Shown here: one piece after another, positions 25,301 to 33,567 of the stretch
Layout: the number at the start of each line of letters is the position of its first letter
Position numbering within the stretch: the stretch's first letter is position 1
Virus record (IMG/VR): IMGVR_UViG_3300009155_000081
Coordinates: 1 to 49,514 of that record
Origin: a virus
DNA length: 49,514 nt
Reading direction: 5' to 3' (one strand)
Made by a program: the position numbers and the translations under genes
Notes under the pieces: generated by a model
Database searches by the model: none
Told to the model about the DNA's origin: nothing
The model's input: only the letters and a program-made list of their open reading frames with translations

Positions 25301-28300
25301 CACAATGAACCTGACAGTGGATCGAGTTAACGAAATGCGTGAAGCAGGCACACTGCCTGAGTTTATGGAAGACTTGATTTCAGCCAACATCTTTGGCGAC
25401 CCCCGAGAGTTCGTTGCTTACGCAATGTCTGACCCCCGTTTCCAAAAGTTGTTGATGGAGACTGAAGGGCGTATTAAACAGTCGTTGTTTAATCGGTTTA
25501 TCAACAACATACGTCAGTTCTTTAACATGGACGCAAGCCACACCAGCGCCCTATTAGACATCGTAACTATCACCGACATCATGTTGACCGCACGCAAGAC
25601 ACCCTTGATGCGTATGAAGGAAGCTGAAGAAAAACTCAGCGGGAACATGGCGCAAGTTTCGTCGGCTATTAAAGCCAAAAAGCAAAGAGTAAACGCCTCA
25701 CTTCTTAAGATTCAGCGCGGAGATTTTGCTGATGCTATGCGTGAGATACCTACGCTTGTAGGCTTGCGCGATCAACAGACATTTCTTGACGTATTGAATT
25801 CTTCTTGGGTAGGGTTTACTAACTTTAAGTTGCAGCAGCTTTTACCTGCTATGCAGACAGAGGCTTTGGTTCAGTGGGCAGACAGACTCGGCATCAAGGG
25901 TATAAAAGAATCTTGGCAATACCTTGGTGACATGGCAGCTATGCGTAATAGCCTTACCACAAAAATGGTGCCTATATCTGATGCGCTAACTAAGTTGGCG
26001 GCTAAAGCGCCCGAGCAATTCCAGCGTTTAGCAAGCGTGATGCACTACTCTACGTTGCTGTACCGCGACCCAACCAAACCGTTCTACTTAACAGCAGAAA
26101 CTGGCGCAAAACGCGAACACCATGCCTTTGCTACCAAAGCTGCAAGAGATGCATACATACAAGCAAACAATGCTCGCCTACAAACTTTAGGTAGCATGAA
26201 GACCGTTGAAGATACTGACTTAGAAAATCTGTGGAACGGTTTGACCGACGCAAACAAAAAGTTGTATGAGCAAGCAAGGGACTTCTACAAAGGCAACCAC
26301 GAGCTTTATCACCAACTTCTTGAAGAGCAAATTGCTAACTCAAAACTTGTTGGAGCCGCAGGTAACGCCAACTCACCCAAGGGTAAGCTGATTGCTCAGA
26401 TTAAACAGATGTACGAAGATGGTAAAAATCTGTACCCGTACTTCCCTCTTATGCGCTATGGTCAATATTGGATACGTGTAGGTAAGGGTGTCGGTCGTGA
26501 GTTCTACATGTTTGAAAATGCGTTTGACCGCAATATGTTCTTGCGCCAGCGTTTCCGTCAACTGCAAGCGGCGGGTGAGACACGATCCTTAAAAGAAATG
26601 TTGGAAGCCGAAGCAATTGACATGGGTAATGACTTGTCTAATGCGCGTAAGAAAATGGAAGCGGATGCCAGCGGGCTTGTAAAAGAAATGTTCAAAGCCA
26701 TTGATGACGGAGCTAAGAACGGCACTTTGGATGCCAAGGCAATTGAGGAACTTAAAGACCAAATCTACCAAATGTATTTGCAGACTTTGCCTGATCGCAA
26801 TTTCCGCAGACAGTTCATGCACCGCCAAGGCACAACCGGTTTCACAGGCGACATTGGTCGTAACTTTGTAGAGACCGGCACAAACATGGCCAATCAGTTG
26901 GCTCGTATCAAGTTTGGCCCCAAAATCATGGGTGAAATTGAACGCGCCCAAGATTTACTTAAAGGTAACCCTGATAAGGCAAAACTTGGTGAGTTTGTTA
27001 CTGAGATGCGTATGCGTGCCGAGCAGCAAGTACGCCCAGAGCCAGAAGACAGTTTCGGGTTCCAAGCATCTAACTTCCTTAACCAGTCGGCGTATTTGTG
27101 GTTGATGACTTCTGTAAAGACAGCCGCCGCGCAGATGACTGCAATGCCTATTTTTGTTGGGCCAGTGCTCACATCCAATCACGGGTTCAATCCGTTTAGG
27201 GTTGCTGCTTCACTGTCAAAGTCATTAGCTATATTTGGCACTACAGGTATCAAGCGCACGGCTGATGACGGCACAGTTAGTTACGAATTTCCATCTATGG
27301 CAAACAATCAGTTGGTCAAGTTAAGCGGGGATGAAAAGCTTGCTGCTCAATATATGTTAGATCGGGGTATTAGCGAATCTACACAAACCAATGACTTGAT
27401 GAACCGCAAAAGCGTATCGACTAAACAATCTACAAGCGTAGCGCGTAGAACAATGGGTGCCGCAGCTACAGTAATGACAGGCTTGTTTCATCATGCCGAG
27501 CGCATGGTGCGTGAAGTGACGTTTATGACCTCGTACCGTTTGTATCGTGATGATATAAATCCGGACACAAAGAAAAAGTACACCCACGAAGAAGCTTTAC
27601 GTGCAGCCGAGGCTGAAACTCGTGAAGCTCTAGGTAACTACCACGCATCAAACCGCCCTCGTGGTTTGATTGCCAACGCCGAGCGCCAAGTTTTAATCAA
27701 CGCTCACAAGCCAACAGGCCGAGCCATTCTTCAGTTCAAGATGTTCCCTGCGTTTGTGACTACGTTCTTTATGCGTAACGCCTACCGCATGTTTGCCGGG
27801 TTAGATGCCAAAGACCGCGCCAAAGCTATGACTCAGTTTGTCGGCACATTGACCATGTCCACTGCACTTGCTGGCTATGTCGGTATTCCCGGCGCAACAA
27901 TGGCTATGGGTGCTATCCAAGGCGCAATGAACGTTTACCGTGATTTATTCGGGGACGAAGATGAAGATGACCCATTAGAAAAACGTAACTTAGAATTATG
28001 GTTCCGTAACGTATGGCTACCACAGACTTTTGGCAATGTGAAAATTGGCGATGCTACTTTGGATGAAGTTTTAGACAGAGGGCTTATTTCTACCATGACT
28101 GGCTATGACATTTCTAGCAGCTTGTCTATGAATAATATGTGGTTCCCCGAGGTTAAAGAGTCGGCTACGGCTGCGGCGGAAATGCAAGAGTACCTTATGT
28201 CTTTGCTAGGGCCGGGCGCTTCTTTGTACTTCAAGCAAATACCGCAAGCAATTGACTACTTCAACAAAGGGGAAGTTATGCGGGGTGTTGAACAACTTGC

Positions 28301-28787
28301 CCCTGCGTTTGCTCGCGGCGCTTTTACCGCTGCCCGGTACGGAAAAGAAGGTGCTCTTACTTCAACAGGCTCAGCCATTAAGGAAGCCAAGGAGTTTACT
28401 GAAGGGCAATTGTGGGCACAGTCTATGGGCTTTGCTACTACAGGTTTGGTTGCTCAACGAGAAGCAATTTTTAAACTGCAAGGTGAGATCCTTAAAGTTA
28501 GACAAGAACGCACCAAACTGTTAGACCGATTGGATTTGGAAATTAATAAAGGCGATGATGAAGATGTTGAAAAGGTGTTGGAGAAAATTCAAAAGTTCAA
28601 CAGCCGAAACCCCTTTGCAATGATCGAGTACGAAAATATTGAGCAGTCTCTAGATAAACAAGCTAAGCGCCGGATGCAAGCCGACCGAGGTATGCCCATA
28701 GATGAAAGGTATTTCCCACAGGTTGCGCCAGTATTAGAAGCGCCCGGCAAGAAGTTGGAACGCGAAGCGGCCAAGGCTCGGGAATAA
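22344..28787 (+). CDS. giant internal virion/polyvalent-type protein with HExxH motif
   Basis: 2147 residues, the largest gene. Residues 4, 18 and 38 each start an EWWxDAPV-like repeat. A helical segment with a Gly/Ala stretch follows (about 190-290), then a Gln/Glu-rich linker with an 18-bp tandem repeat. Residues 949-953 are HEMLH (TVLHEMLHAALNKK), a zincin-type metallopeptidase motif as in polyvalent phage proteins. Hydrophobic patches lie near 1585 and 1833 (LTMSTALAGYVGIPGATMAM), and a charged C-terminus ends at a terminator. Probably an ejected protein; peptidase activity is unproven. Confidence 0.65.
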   Translation: MAKEWWEDAPVAQEKPAEWWKDAPIAKEETKPEAKAGEWWQAAPVLTPTEQPQGTTSNPLIGAIGRTASLTGAFVDSVVEVAERVGDKLELAVPLSGISPEDIKNKKQLQPLFDWAKSLKDFDKDLDYQPSTQLKDLARNPLNAVPFIAERVITSVPDMVGAVRVPVAYAMARTKEILDERVKNDEKTLDDATVADVTAAATAAVFELTFERFATKSLFKPTTGATKTGRIAKETGIQAGTEVAEEEAAYLGEAAGTKKGLSAEEALTRGAEAALVGGGLGATVQGVKEVFAPEAEAQTPPPPPVGSAVQQAAATPGPGMPAIDPARVEQLTQTFIDQGLDPSRAQFRAVEVATREAEDQADEQTSAGEQASAGEQGFIPNFTNWTDAGLASTLEYQLAKPENEQNQPLIAAVQTEIQQRAATQGEPDVGQTIAKPSGVSVPMAGQPNTDTTARGTGIAEPSRVVPTGQDVAGVATGETVQPTTVGGLNLSPIPYEFRSQAGQGQPVVTNTGENNIIDYSGRRIVLVDINGVQVPFYLSTGSGGKVDVPAGKWYPFFGIGADGWINKTGGKEMAGYYGSEVLRNTAAMLDSTIGDIRNDTNVPKVGAYGAHIEAINAGFDPAENGAANTLTKVRSNIDSLLNRLNSAEQAALQEAATEGELTTEDQAALQEELAAEQAKTDDQYAEEAEIPESVANVVGDLTTLPAEEEAPVIVAKGKTGPKGPRQTPEQKAASDERRKQQTKNYKQNVKAVDAAEAALNNTLTDLKPENYGSDAELQEGVDSQRIKKIQAIKSLLLLNRALKGTTLGKRVAELLKNPNITAQELENVKKGIAAQVSKANTQVKVGRADGRFSDMTNGQQALRHIIKTGNAFQKFLAQRLLPFVKDVNFKVIEEDDALPSQITEGGAEADWDASRGLFLRVVATGERFVFVRGISGGPSQGINNVTVLHEMLHAALNKKLDLALDAIQSGFDRKSDLATAYNALLGTMNLTVDRVNEMREAGTLPEFMEDLISANIFGDPREFVAYAMSDPRFQKLLMETEGRIKQSLFNRFINNIRQFFNMDASHTSALLDIVTITDIMLTARKTPLMRMKEAEEKLSGNMAQVSSAIKAKKQRVNASLLKIQRGDFADAMREIPTLVGLRDQQTFLDVLNSSWVGFTNFKLQQLLPAMQTEALVQWADRLGIKGIKESWQYLGDMAAMRNSLTTKMVPISDALTKLAAKAPEQFQRLASVMHYSTLLYRDPTKPFYLTAETGAKREHHAFATKAARDAYIQANNARLQTLGSMKTVEDTDLENLWNGLTDANKKLYEQARDFYKGNHELYHQLLEEQIANSKLVGAAGNANSPKGKLIAQIKQMYEDGKNLYPYFPLMRYGQYWIRVGKGVGREFYMFENAFDRNMFLRQRFRQLQAAGETRSLKEMLEAEAIDMGNDLSNARKKMEADASGLVKEMFKAIDDGAKNGTLDAKAIEELKDQIYQMYLQTLPDRNFRRQFMHRQGTTGFTGDIGRNFVETGTNMANQLARIKFGPKIMGEIERAQDLLKGNPDKAKLGEFVTEMRMRAEQQVRPEPEDSFGFQASNFLNQSAYLWLMTSVKTAAAQMTAMPIFVGPVLTSNHGFNPFRVAASLSKSLAIFGTTGIKRTADDGTVSYEFPSMANNQLVKLSGDEKLAAQYMLDRGISESTQTNDLMNRKSVSTKQSTSVARRTMGAAATVMTGLFHHAERMVREVTFMTSYRLYRDDINPDTKKKYTHEEALRAAEAETREALGNYHASNRPRGLIANAERQVLINAHKPTGRAILQFKMFPAFVTTFFMRNAYRMFAGLDAKDRAKAMTQFVGTLTMSTALAGYVGIPGATMAMGAIQGAMNVYRDLFGDEDEDDPLEKRNLELWFRNVWLPQTFGNVKIGDATLDEVLDRGLISTMTGYDISSSLSMNNMWFPEVKESATAAAEMQEYLMSLLGPGASLYFKQIPQAIDYFNKGEVMRGVEQLAPAFARGAFTAARYGKEGALTSTGSAIKEAKEFTEGQLWAQSMGFATTGLVAQREAIFKLQGEILKVRQERTKLLDRLDLEINKGDDEDVEKVLEKIQKFNSRNPFAMIEYENIEQSLDKQAKRRMQADRGMPIDERYFPQVAPVLEAPGKKLEREAAKARE
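23430..23465 (+). repeat. 18-bp tandem duplication inside giant gene
   Basis: Two copies of GAACAA(A/G)CGTCAGCCGGT in direct succession with a third partial unit (GAACAAG) after it, encoding ASAGEQ-type repeats in the linker of the giant protein. One base differs between copies, so it is either a recent slippage product or a short in-frame repeat. Confidence 0.85.
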
Positions 28788-28811
28788 AAAACCCCCGCAC
28801 ATAGGCGGGGG
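28786..28811 (-). terminator. leftward intrinsic terminator T1
   Basis: CCCCCGC (28792-28798), a six-base loop, and GCGGGGG (28805-28811) form a seven-pair GC-rich hairpin. Read on the minus strand it is followed by six T (complement of 28786-28791), the classical layout; on the plus strand no T-run follows. It therefore ends the leftward replication transcripts right at the stop codon of the convergent giant late gene. Confidence 0.85.
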
Positions 28812-28878
28812 GAAGAGGAGGTTGGAAGGAGCTAACTTCCGGAGACATGGCAACTGCTTACCATTGGCATAGTCTACA

Positions 28879-29073
28879 TCAGACACGCCAAACTCGCAAA
28901 CCTTTTATACCCTCCACAATCACAACTTTTGTAACAATGGGTATCTTCAACCTTTTTGTAACAACGGCTACAGTTTCCCGTGCCGCTTTGTGATCTATGC
29001 AGGGTACAAAAAATGAATGGCCGACTCGAAACTTTGACCAATCAATCTGATATGACACTGTCTCGATTTTCAT
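28879..29073 (-). CDS. small conserved phage protein
   Basis: 64 residues; starts inside the last codons of the primase-helicase gene (32-base overlap). SYQIDWSKFRVGHSFFVPCI then RETVAVVTKRLKIPIVTKVV and IKGLRVWRV is a conserved pattern seen in many short phage proteins; it looks like a small alpha/beta fold, possibly nucleic-acid-binding. Last gene before terminator T1. No strong ribosome site, so it may depend on translational coupling. Confidence 0.65.
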   Translation of the reverse strand: MKIETVSYQIDWSKFRVGHSFFVPCIDHKAARETVAVVTKRLKIPIVTKVVIVEGIKGLRVWRV

Positions 29074-31897
29074 TTAGACCCAACATCTCGTCCATGCGCA
29101 AAAACTCAGAATGAGATGCGTCAAACTTCAACGTACGCACCGCAGGAGAAGCAATCTTCATACCTTTAGACATGCGCTTGTTAATTGCTTCAACAAAAAT
29201 CTGTAAGTCGGTTAATTCTTTGAGCAGCGTTTTGTAGTTGACCTGCTGTTTTATGCAGAACTCTTTGAACTGTTTGGCGGCTACATAGATGTGCTTGGTA
29301 TCCGGCTCGTAACGTACCAGCAACTGTAGCTTGGGTTCCTGTAAAGGTAACGCCGACATATTACTTCGGGCATCCACCTCTTCATTAACTACCAAAGTAT
29401 TGACGGCATGGCTATCGAGGAATTCACCAAGGGTAGCAACGGGGGTTGACTGTGGGGGCTTCACATCGTGGCGCATTTCGCCCAGCATAATCTTTAGCCA
29501 GTCGTACACAGCGGTCATATCAAAATCATGCAAGCCAAGGTGACGGGCAATCAAACCACCAGCAATATTACAAGCGGCGGTGGCCGACCAATAGCGTTCC
29601 CGTGAGGTGAACTGAACTTCCTTATCCAGTCGGGCTTGCACTTTCTTTATCAAGTCCTTGGTGTACTCTAGGTTGTTTACTAACCATGTAAGGTATATCT
29701 CGCCTGCGTGACCATAGTTCTCATTAAGTTGGTGGTCAAACATCTCTTTGCCCTTGGCTACGCCGATCAAGTCGTTGGGTTCTATCTTGTACTCAAGTAG
29801 CCGTACTGATTCACCGTCCGGGCTGTTCTTCAACGCAGTCAACTTCTCGTAAAAGCTGGCGTTAGCCGAGCACAAGGTCATGTTTTGCCATGAGGCGTTG
29901 TTGGTGCGCAGTGCGTTCTCTGAACCCTTTTGGCGATTCTTACCTCGACCATGACTGATGCCGTATGCCAAGTCAGAGAAGTCCTTGGGGGTCATGTTGG
30001 TGATCTCGTCAATCGTGTTGGGGATATTGTTCATTACCCCTAGCTGTGTCATCTTGGCGTTGAGCGTATCCTTCTCAATCGACATAAGTTCGTAGGGCAT
30101 ACCGTACACACTGTTACACATGCGCAGAATCGTTGATTTTCCTGATCCGGCATATTCGTAGATCACGTTAATGATTGAGCCCTTCAACCCAGTGAACTTC
30201 ATTAGTGGAGCGCCAAACGCGGTTAAGGCTCCAAAAGCGTGGGGCTCCATGCCCTTCAGTGCGTACAGGTTAAAGACTTCTTTCCACTTGTCTATGTCAC
30301 CCTTCTCGTGAACCTTCTCGGCAAAGAACTCGGTTGTTGACGATGATGGACTGTAGAACGTACCGTCTTTGGTAATTTCTTTGTTGCCCATAATAAATTT
30401 GCTGTCTCCCTCTACCCATCCAAATTGTGTTCTCATAAGCTCTGCTTTCTTTGTGTATTGCAAATTTTTTACCGCCGTAACGACATACGTTGCAAGACTT
30501 TCATATTGCTTGTGATGTGCCATTACGCCCTGCTGGGCAAGCTGTTTGCGTAGCTCGTCCTTTGATGAAATAGCCGCAGTGGTTATTGCAAACTCTTTCA
30601 CCCCGTCATGAGGTAAGTGGAGTCTGAACAACGCCATTTCACCCAACTCTTTATCTCTCATACGTTTGAGTACGTACAAGTCATGCTCGTACACCATTGC
30701 TGGCGCTTCTTCGGAATCCTTGGGCGGGCGCAGATATACGCCACCTTTTTTACCTCTGAAGAACGGGAATGGGTACTCAGGTATTTGGTGTGTCTCAACA
30801 CCCTCTTCAGTTTCAACTTCTATTTCGTTGTCGTCTTCGGTTGCTTCTGCTACCTCTGTACCCAACACAATAGGTGAAGTGATCTTGCCTTTGTGCAGAC
30901 AGCCATCACAACCACCGGGGTTGCGCTCTTCAAATGTTGTGCAATGGTGTGGGCCACCACGCTTGCGGATATTCCTAAGCTTGTTGTTTACCTCGGCTGG
31001 GTCGTATTCAGGATGCTGGTCGGACATCTTGTGCGCCGCTTTGTCTCCATCTACGCAGAAAGCAGGAATCGACAACGCCGACATCCACAGTGGCTCATCA
31101 ATCTCGGCTTGATTTTGAAATACGTAATTCAGTTGTGCACAGCCGTTCTCGGCCTTGAGCATGATGGTCTTAAACCGCTTGACCTTGTTACCCAACAACG
31201 CTTCCATCATTGGGCTCATGGAAGAGGGTATGAAGTCGGGCACTTCCTCTTCTTGTTTTGGTTCGGGTGCGCCCAGCAGTTCACGCAGTTTTTCAACCGA
31301 CAGCCTCGGCGAAACCTCGTTCCAAACACTGACTGGCTTGGGCTCCAAACCTTTCTTCACGTTCATTGACTCAGGTACACGAAGAACCCGCGATGCTTCA
31401 AACACCTTGTCGTCAACGATCAAGTCATGCTCTTTGCACAGTTGTTTTAGTCGCTTGGCTAATGGCTCCCACACAGTGCGGGGTAACATCTCTTCAAGCA
31501 ACCAGTAGGCATGAACACCGTTACCGGAGTTCACCAAAATTGGTCTAGGTAAGCCGACTGTCTTGCAAAACTTCTTAAGCTCTTCCAGCCCTGTTTGCTG
31601 GTCGAGATAGCCCTCGATCTTCCCTTTGGAATTCGGTACACCCTTGGTCGGGCCGCAATCAATATCTAGCCATAAGGCTTGAACAAAGGCTACGTTCTCG
31701 TGTGTCCTGTCGTCGGCTGGGCCAAACTTGGCGCAACCAAAATACACGTTGACTTGCTTGGTGTTGAACTCTTGGATTAGTGTCTCGGCTTCTTCCCTTG
31801 TGTTTGCAAAACGCTGATCGACATATTTACCTATGCCAACTATGCAGTACCGCCCCTCCGTGGGTAAGACGGTATCAAGCAAATCAAATGTAGACAT
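29042..31897 (-). CDS. primase-helicase (AEP-like primase plus DUF927-like helicase)
   Basis: 951 residues. The N-terminal domain resembles RepB/archaeo-eukaryotic primases: ALWLDIDCG (Asp78/Asp80) and NSGNGVHAYW (124-132). Cysteines and histidines at 317-333 (HHCT ... GGCDGC) may bind zinc. The C-terminal domain has Walker A EYAGSGKST (581-589) and a Walker B-like TIDEIT (629-632), as in DUF927-type replication helicases. It would make primers and unwind DNA at the phage fork. The gene lies three bases after the HTH gene, without a clear ribosome site. Confidence 0.8.
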   Translation of the reverse strand: MSTFDLLDTVLPTEGRYCIVGIGKYVDQRFANTREEAETLIQEFNTKQVNVYFGCAKFGPADDRTHENVAFVQALWLDIDCGPTKGVPNSKGKIEGYLDQQTGLEELKKFCKTVGLPRPILVNSGNGVHAYWLLEEMLPRTVWEPLAKRLKQLCKEHDLIVDDKVFEASRVLRVPESMNVKKGLEPKPVSVWNEVSPRLSVEKLRELLGAPEPKQEEEVPDFIPSSMSPMMEALLGNKVKRFKTIMLKAENGCAQLNYVFQNQAEIDEPLWMSALSIPAFCVDGDKAAHKMSDQHPEYDPAEVNNKLRNIRKRGGPHHCTTFEERNPGGCDGCLHKGKITSPIVLGTEVAEATEDDNEIEVETEEGVETHQIPEYPFPFFRGKKGGVYLRPPKDSEEAPAMVYEHDLYVLKRMRDKELGEMALFRLHLPHDGVKEFAITTAAISSKDELRKQLAQQGVMAHHKQYESLATYVVTAVKNLQYTKKAELMRTQFGWVEGDSKFIMGNKEITKDGTFYSPSSSTTEFFAEKVHEKGDIDKWKEVFNLYALKGMEPHAFGALTAFGAPLMKFTGLKGSIINVIYEYAGSGKSTILRMCNSVYGMPYELMSIEKDTLNAKMTQLGVMNNIPNTIDEITNMTPKDFSDLAYGISHGRGKNRQKGSENALRTNNASWQNMTLCSANASFYEKLTALKNSPDGESVRLLEYKIEPNDLIGVAKGKEMFDHQLNENYGHAGEIYLTWLVNNLEYTKDLIKKVQARLDKEVQFTSRERYWSATAACNIAGGLIARHLGLHDFDMTAVYDWLKIMLGEMRHDVKPPQSTPVATLGEFLDSHAVNTLVVNEEVDARSNMSALPLQEPKLQLLVRYEPDTKHIYVAAKQFKEFCIKQQVNYKTLLKELTDLQIFVEAINKRMSKGMKIASPAVRTLKFDASHSEFLRMDEMLGLNENRDSVISD

Positions 31898-31900
31898 TAT

Positions 31901-32140
31901 TTATTTGCGCTTTTTATGCCGTGCCATGAAACGCTCAATCTGTCCAGCGTAAGCAGGAGATGGGGTGAACTCACCCCAAAACCAGTTGTAAACCGTCATG
32001 CGGCTAACCCCTAGCTCTACTGCCACTTGCGTAGCAGTAATCTCCTTTGCTATACAGAAGCGACCCAAAGCTACGCCTAAAGAATCAGCGTCGGCCTTTT
32101 TGTTGGCGTCAACTAATTTTTGGCTGTAACCATAGGTCAT
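31901..32140 (-). CDS. helix-turn-helix protein
   Basis: 79 residues. ITATQVAVELGVSRMTVYNW is a standard helix-turn-helix, with charged ends (MTYGYSQKLVDANKKADADS and RFMARHKKRK). It could be a transcription regulator or a replication initiator that helps the adjacent primase-helicase. It is a candidate reader of the TAACA-N3-TGTTA palindromes, but there is no direct evidence. Confidence 0.75.
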   Translation of the reverse strand: MTYGYSQKLVDANKKADADSLGVALGRFCIAKEITATQVAVELGVSRMTVYNWFWGEFTPSPAYAGQIERFMARHKKRK

Positions 32141-32143
32141 GCG

Positions 32144-33076
32144 TTACTCCTCTTCCGTCCAAGCCGCTACCACAGAGTCCAAACTTTTCTTGGATGCGGG
32201 TGTGGCTTCAACAGCTTTCTTGGATTCACGCTTCTTAGGCTCGTCTACCGCGTCGGCTTCGGCTCGTATCTTAGCAAGTGATTTAGCGTCTTCTTCCTCA
32301 AAGGCTTTACCCAAAGGCTTAGGTGCTTCTAACTTTGGCGCACGACCTGACACATCAGCTTGATATGGGGTCATGGTGACCATCTTATGCACTTCGGGGA
32401 GCGCGGCTACTTTGCTCGTAACTGTGTGTTCGCCTTTGTTGATAAAACGCGCTGGCGTAAACAGAATAGACTGGTTGTCGTTGTCTTCATTAAAGCTCAA
32501 CTGAGTAACAACGTAGTCCAAGCTCTTACCATTGTTAGACAAGTATTTGGTGTAGCTCTCAAAGGGATGAGTGTTGTCACCGACACTGTCACCAAACAAA
32601 GACTTGGAAGCCAAGTTCATCTGATACACAGAACCTTCAAGTGAAGTACCAAAGTCCTCTTCCAATACCACAGCGATGCGGCGTGAATAGCGACAGGCTT
32701 TAGAGTTACCCATACCCGAACCCTTGATGTTTTGCTCGCATGAATCACAACGGTCAGATTGTTTATTAGCGGAACCGGCATCAGGGGCAACGCCGTCATT
32801 GGAGAAACAGTCAGGTGCAGTTGGCTCAGCGTCGGCACTCCATTGCTTTGCGTAAAAGATACGCCCAACTTTGGGGGAAGCATTAACAACGACAACATTC
32901 AAGTCGCCTTTGACCTTACCCATTTCTTCACCGCCCACAACTTTGCGGAAGATTCCGTTTTTGGGGACGATTCGTTTAACGCCAGTGCGACCAGCGAGTT
33001 GCCTTGTAAGCTCACTGACTCCAGCGTTTTGCAGGAAGTCGGGGAGGTCTTGGTTTAACAAAGTGATGTTGCTCAT
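32144..33076 (-). CDS. candidate single-stranded DNA-binding protein
   Basis: 310 residues. Common in aquatic phages: N-terminal half with NVVVVNASPKVGRIFYAKQW, a zinc-like cluster CDSCEQNIKG ... ACRYSRRIAVVLEE, and a long acidic tail ending VVAAWTEEE. Acidic C-termini are used by phage SSBs (e.g. T7 gp2.5) to contact partners. Replication context (primase-helicase, polymerase) supports this role, which remains inference. Ribosome site AAGGAAA. Confidence 0.55.
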   Translation of the reverse strand: MSNITLLNQDLPDFLQNAGVSELTRQLAGRTGVKRIVPKNGIFRKVVGGEEMGKVKGDLNVVVVNASPKVGRIFYAKQWSADAEPTAPDCFSNDGVAPDAGSANKQSDRCDSCEQNIKGSGMGNSKACRYSRRIAVVLEEDFGTSLEGSVYQMNLASKSLFGDSVGDNTHPFESYTKYLSNNGKSLDYVVTQLSFNEDNDNQSILFTPARFINKGEHTVTSKVAALPEVHKMVTMTPYQADVSGRAPKLEAPKPLGKAFEEEDAKSLAKIRAEADAVDEPKKRESKKAVEATPASKKSLDSVVAAWTEEE

Positions 33077-33079
33077 TTT

Positions 33080-33511
33080 TCAATTTTCCTTAGAACGTCT
33101 AACTACCACGGTATATTGATTTTCGACATTCAAGCCTCTCGGCAGAAGGTCAGGATTCTCGAGAAGAAACTCTTTCATGTTTGTCTGATGAAGTCTCTTT
33201 TCTAGCAGGCCATATGCACCGGTCTCCTCAATGAAGTCGTACATAGAATCCCAATCATTCGTCCAGTACCGTGACTTTACGGAACGGATGATCGTGCCAG
33301 CTTTTGTGCGAATGCTGTCGGCATTCATGTTTTTGCAAACCTCAAGCATCTCCGATTCAAGCACCGCCATCTGCTCTTCGATGTCGGCGTATTCGGCTTT
33401 ATACTTGGAAGTGAGGGTGTCTTTGGCATCGCGCATCTTGATATAGATAGCGGTCAGCTTATCGAGGGGGATAGGAGAAGTGGTGACTTCGTCCTGAACT
33501 GTAGCGTCCAT
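33080..33511 (-). CDS. conserved early phage protein (coiled-coil/alpha-beta)
   Basis: Start set at 33511 because AAGGAGCTAACTATG gives an ideal ribosome site; the upstream in-frame ATG lies beyond promoter P4. 143 residues: a coiled-coil N-terminus (KMRDAKDTLTSKYKAEYADI), then SIRTKAGTIIRSVKSRYW, WDSMYDFIEETGAYGLLEKR and ENPDLLPRGLNVEN. I recognise the family from podoviruses but know no function. Directly upstream of the SSB-like gene. Confidence 0.6.
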   Translation of the reverse strand: MDATVQDEVTTSPIPLDKLTAIYIKMRDAKDTLTSKYKAEYADIEEQMAVLESEMLEVCKNMNADSIRTKAGTIIRSVKSRYWTNDWDSMYDFIEETGAYGLLEKRLHQTNMKEFLLENPDLLPRGLNVENQYTVVVRRSKEN

Positions 33512-33539
33512 AGTTAGCTCCTTTTTGTTTTGGGGGGTC

Positions 33540-33567
33540 AGTTTAGCATAGACCTTGACAATGTCAA
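33540..33567 (-). promoter_or_regulatory. putative leftward promoter P4
   Basis: TTGACA (33562-33567, complement) and TAAACT (33540-33545) are 16 bp apart. The -35 box lies in a palindrome, CTTGACATTGTCAAG, and the same CTTGACATTGTC is found in promoter P3. It would drive the SSB-like, HTH and primase-helicase genes. The -10 match is weak. Confidence 0.45.

Noticed and set aside
22344-28787. Frames of 75-120 residues inside the giant gene on both strands
   Set aside because: No ribosome sites, no recognisable protein features; explained by the length of the main gene.
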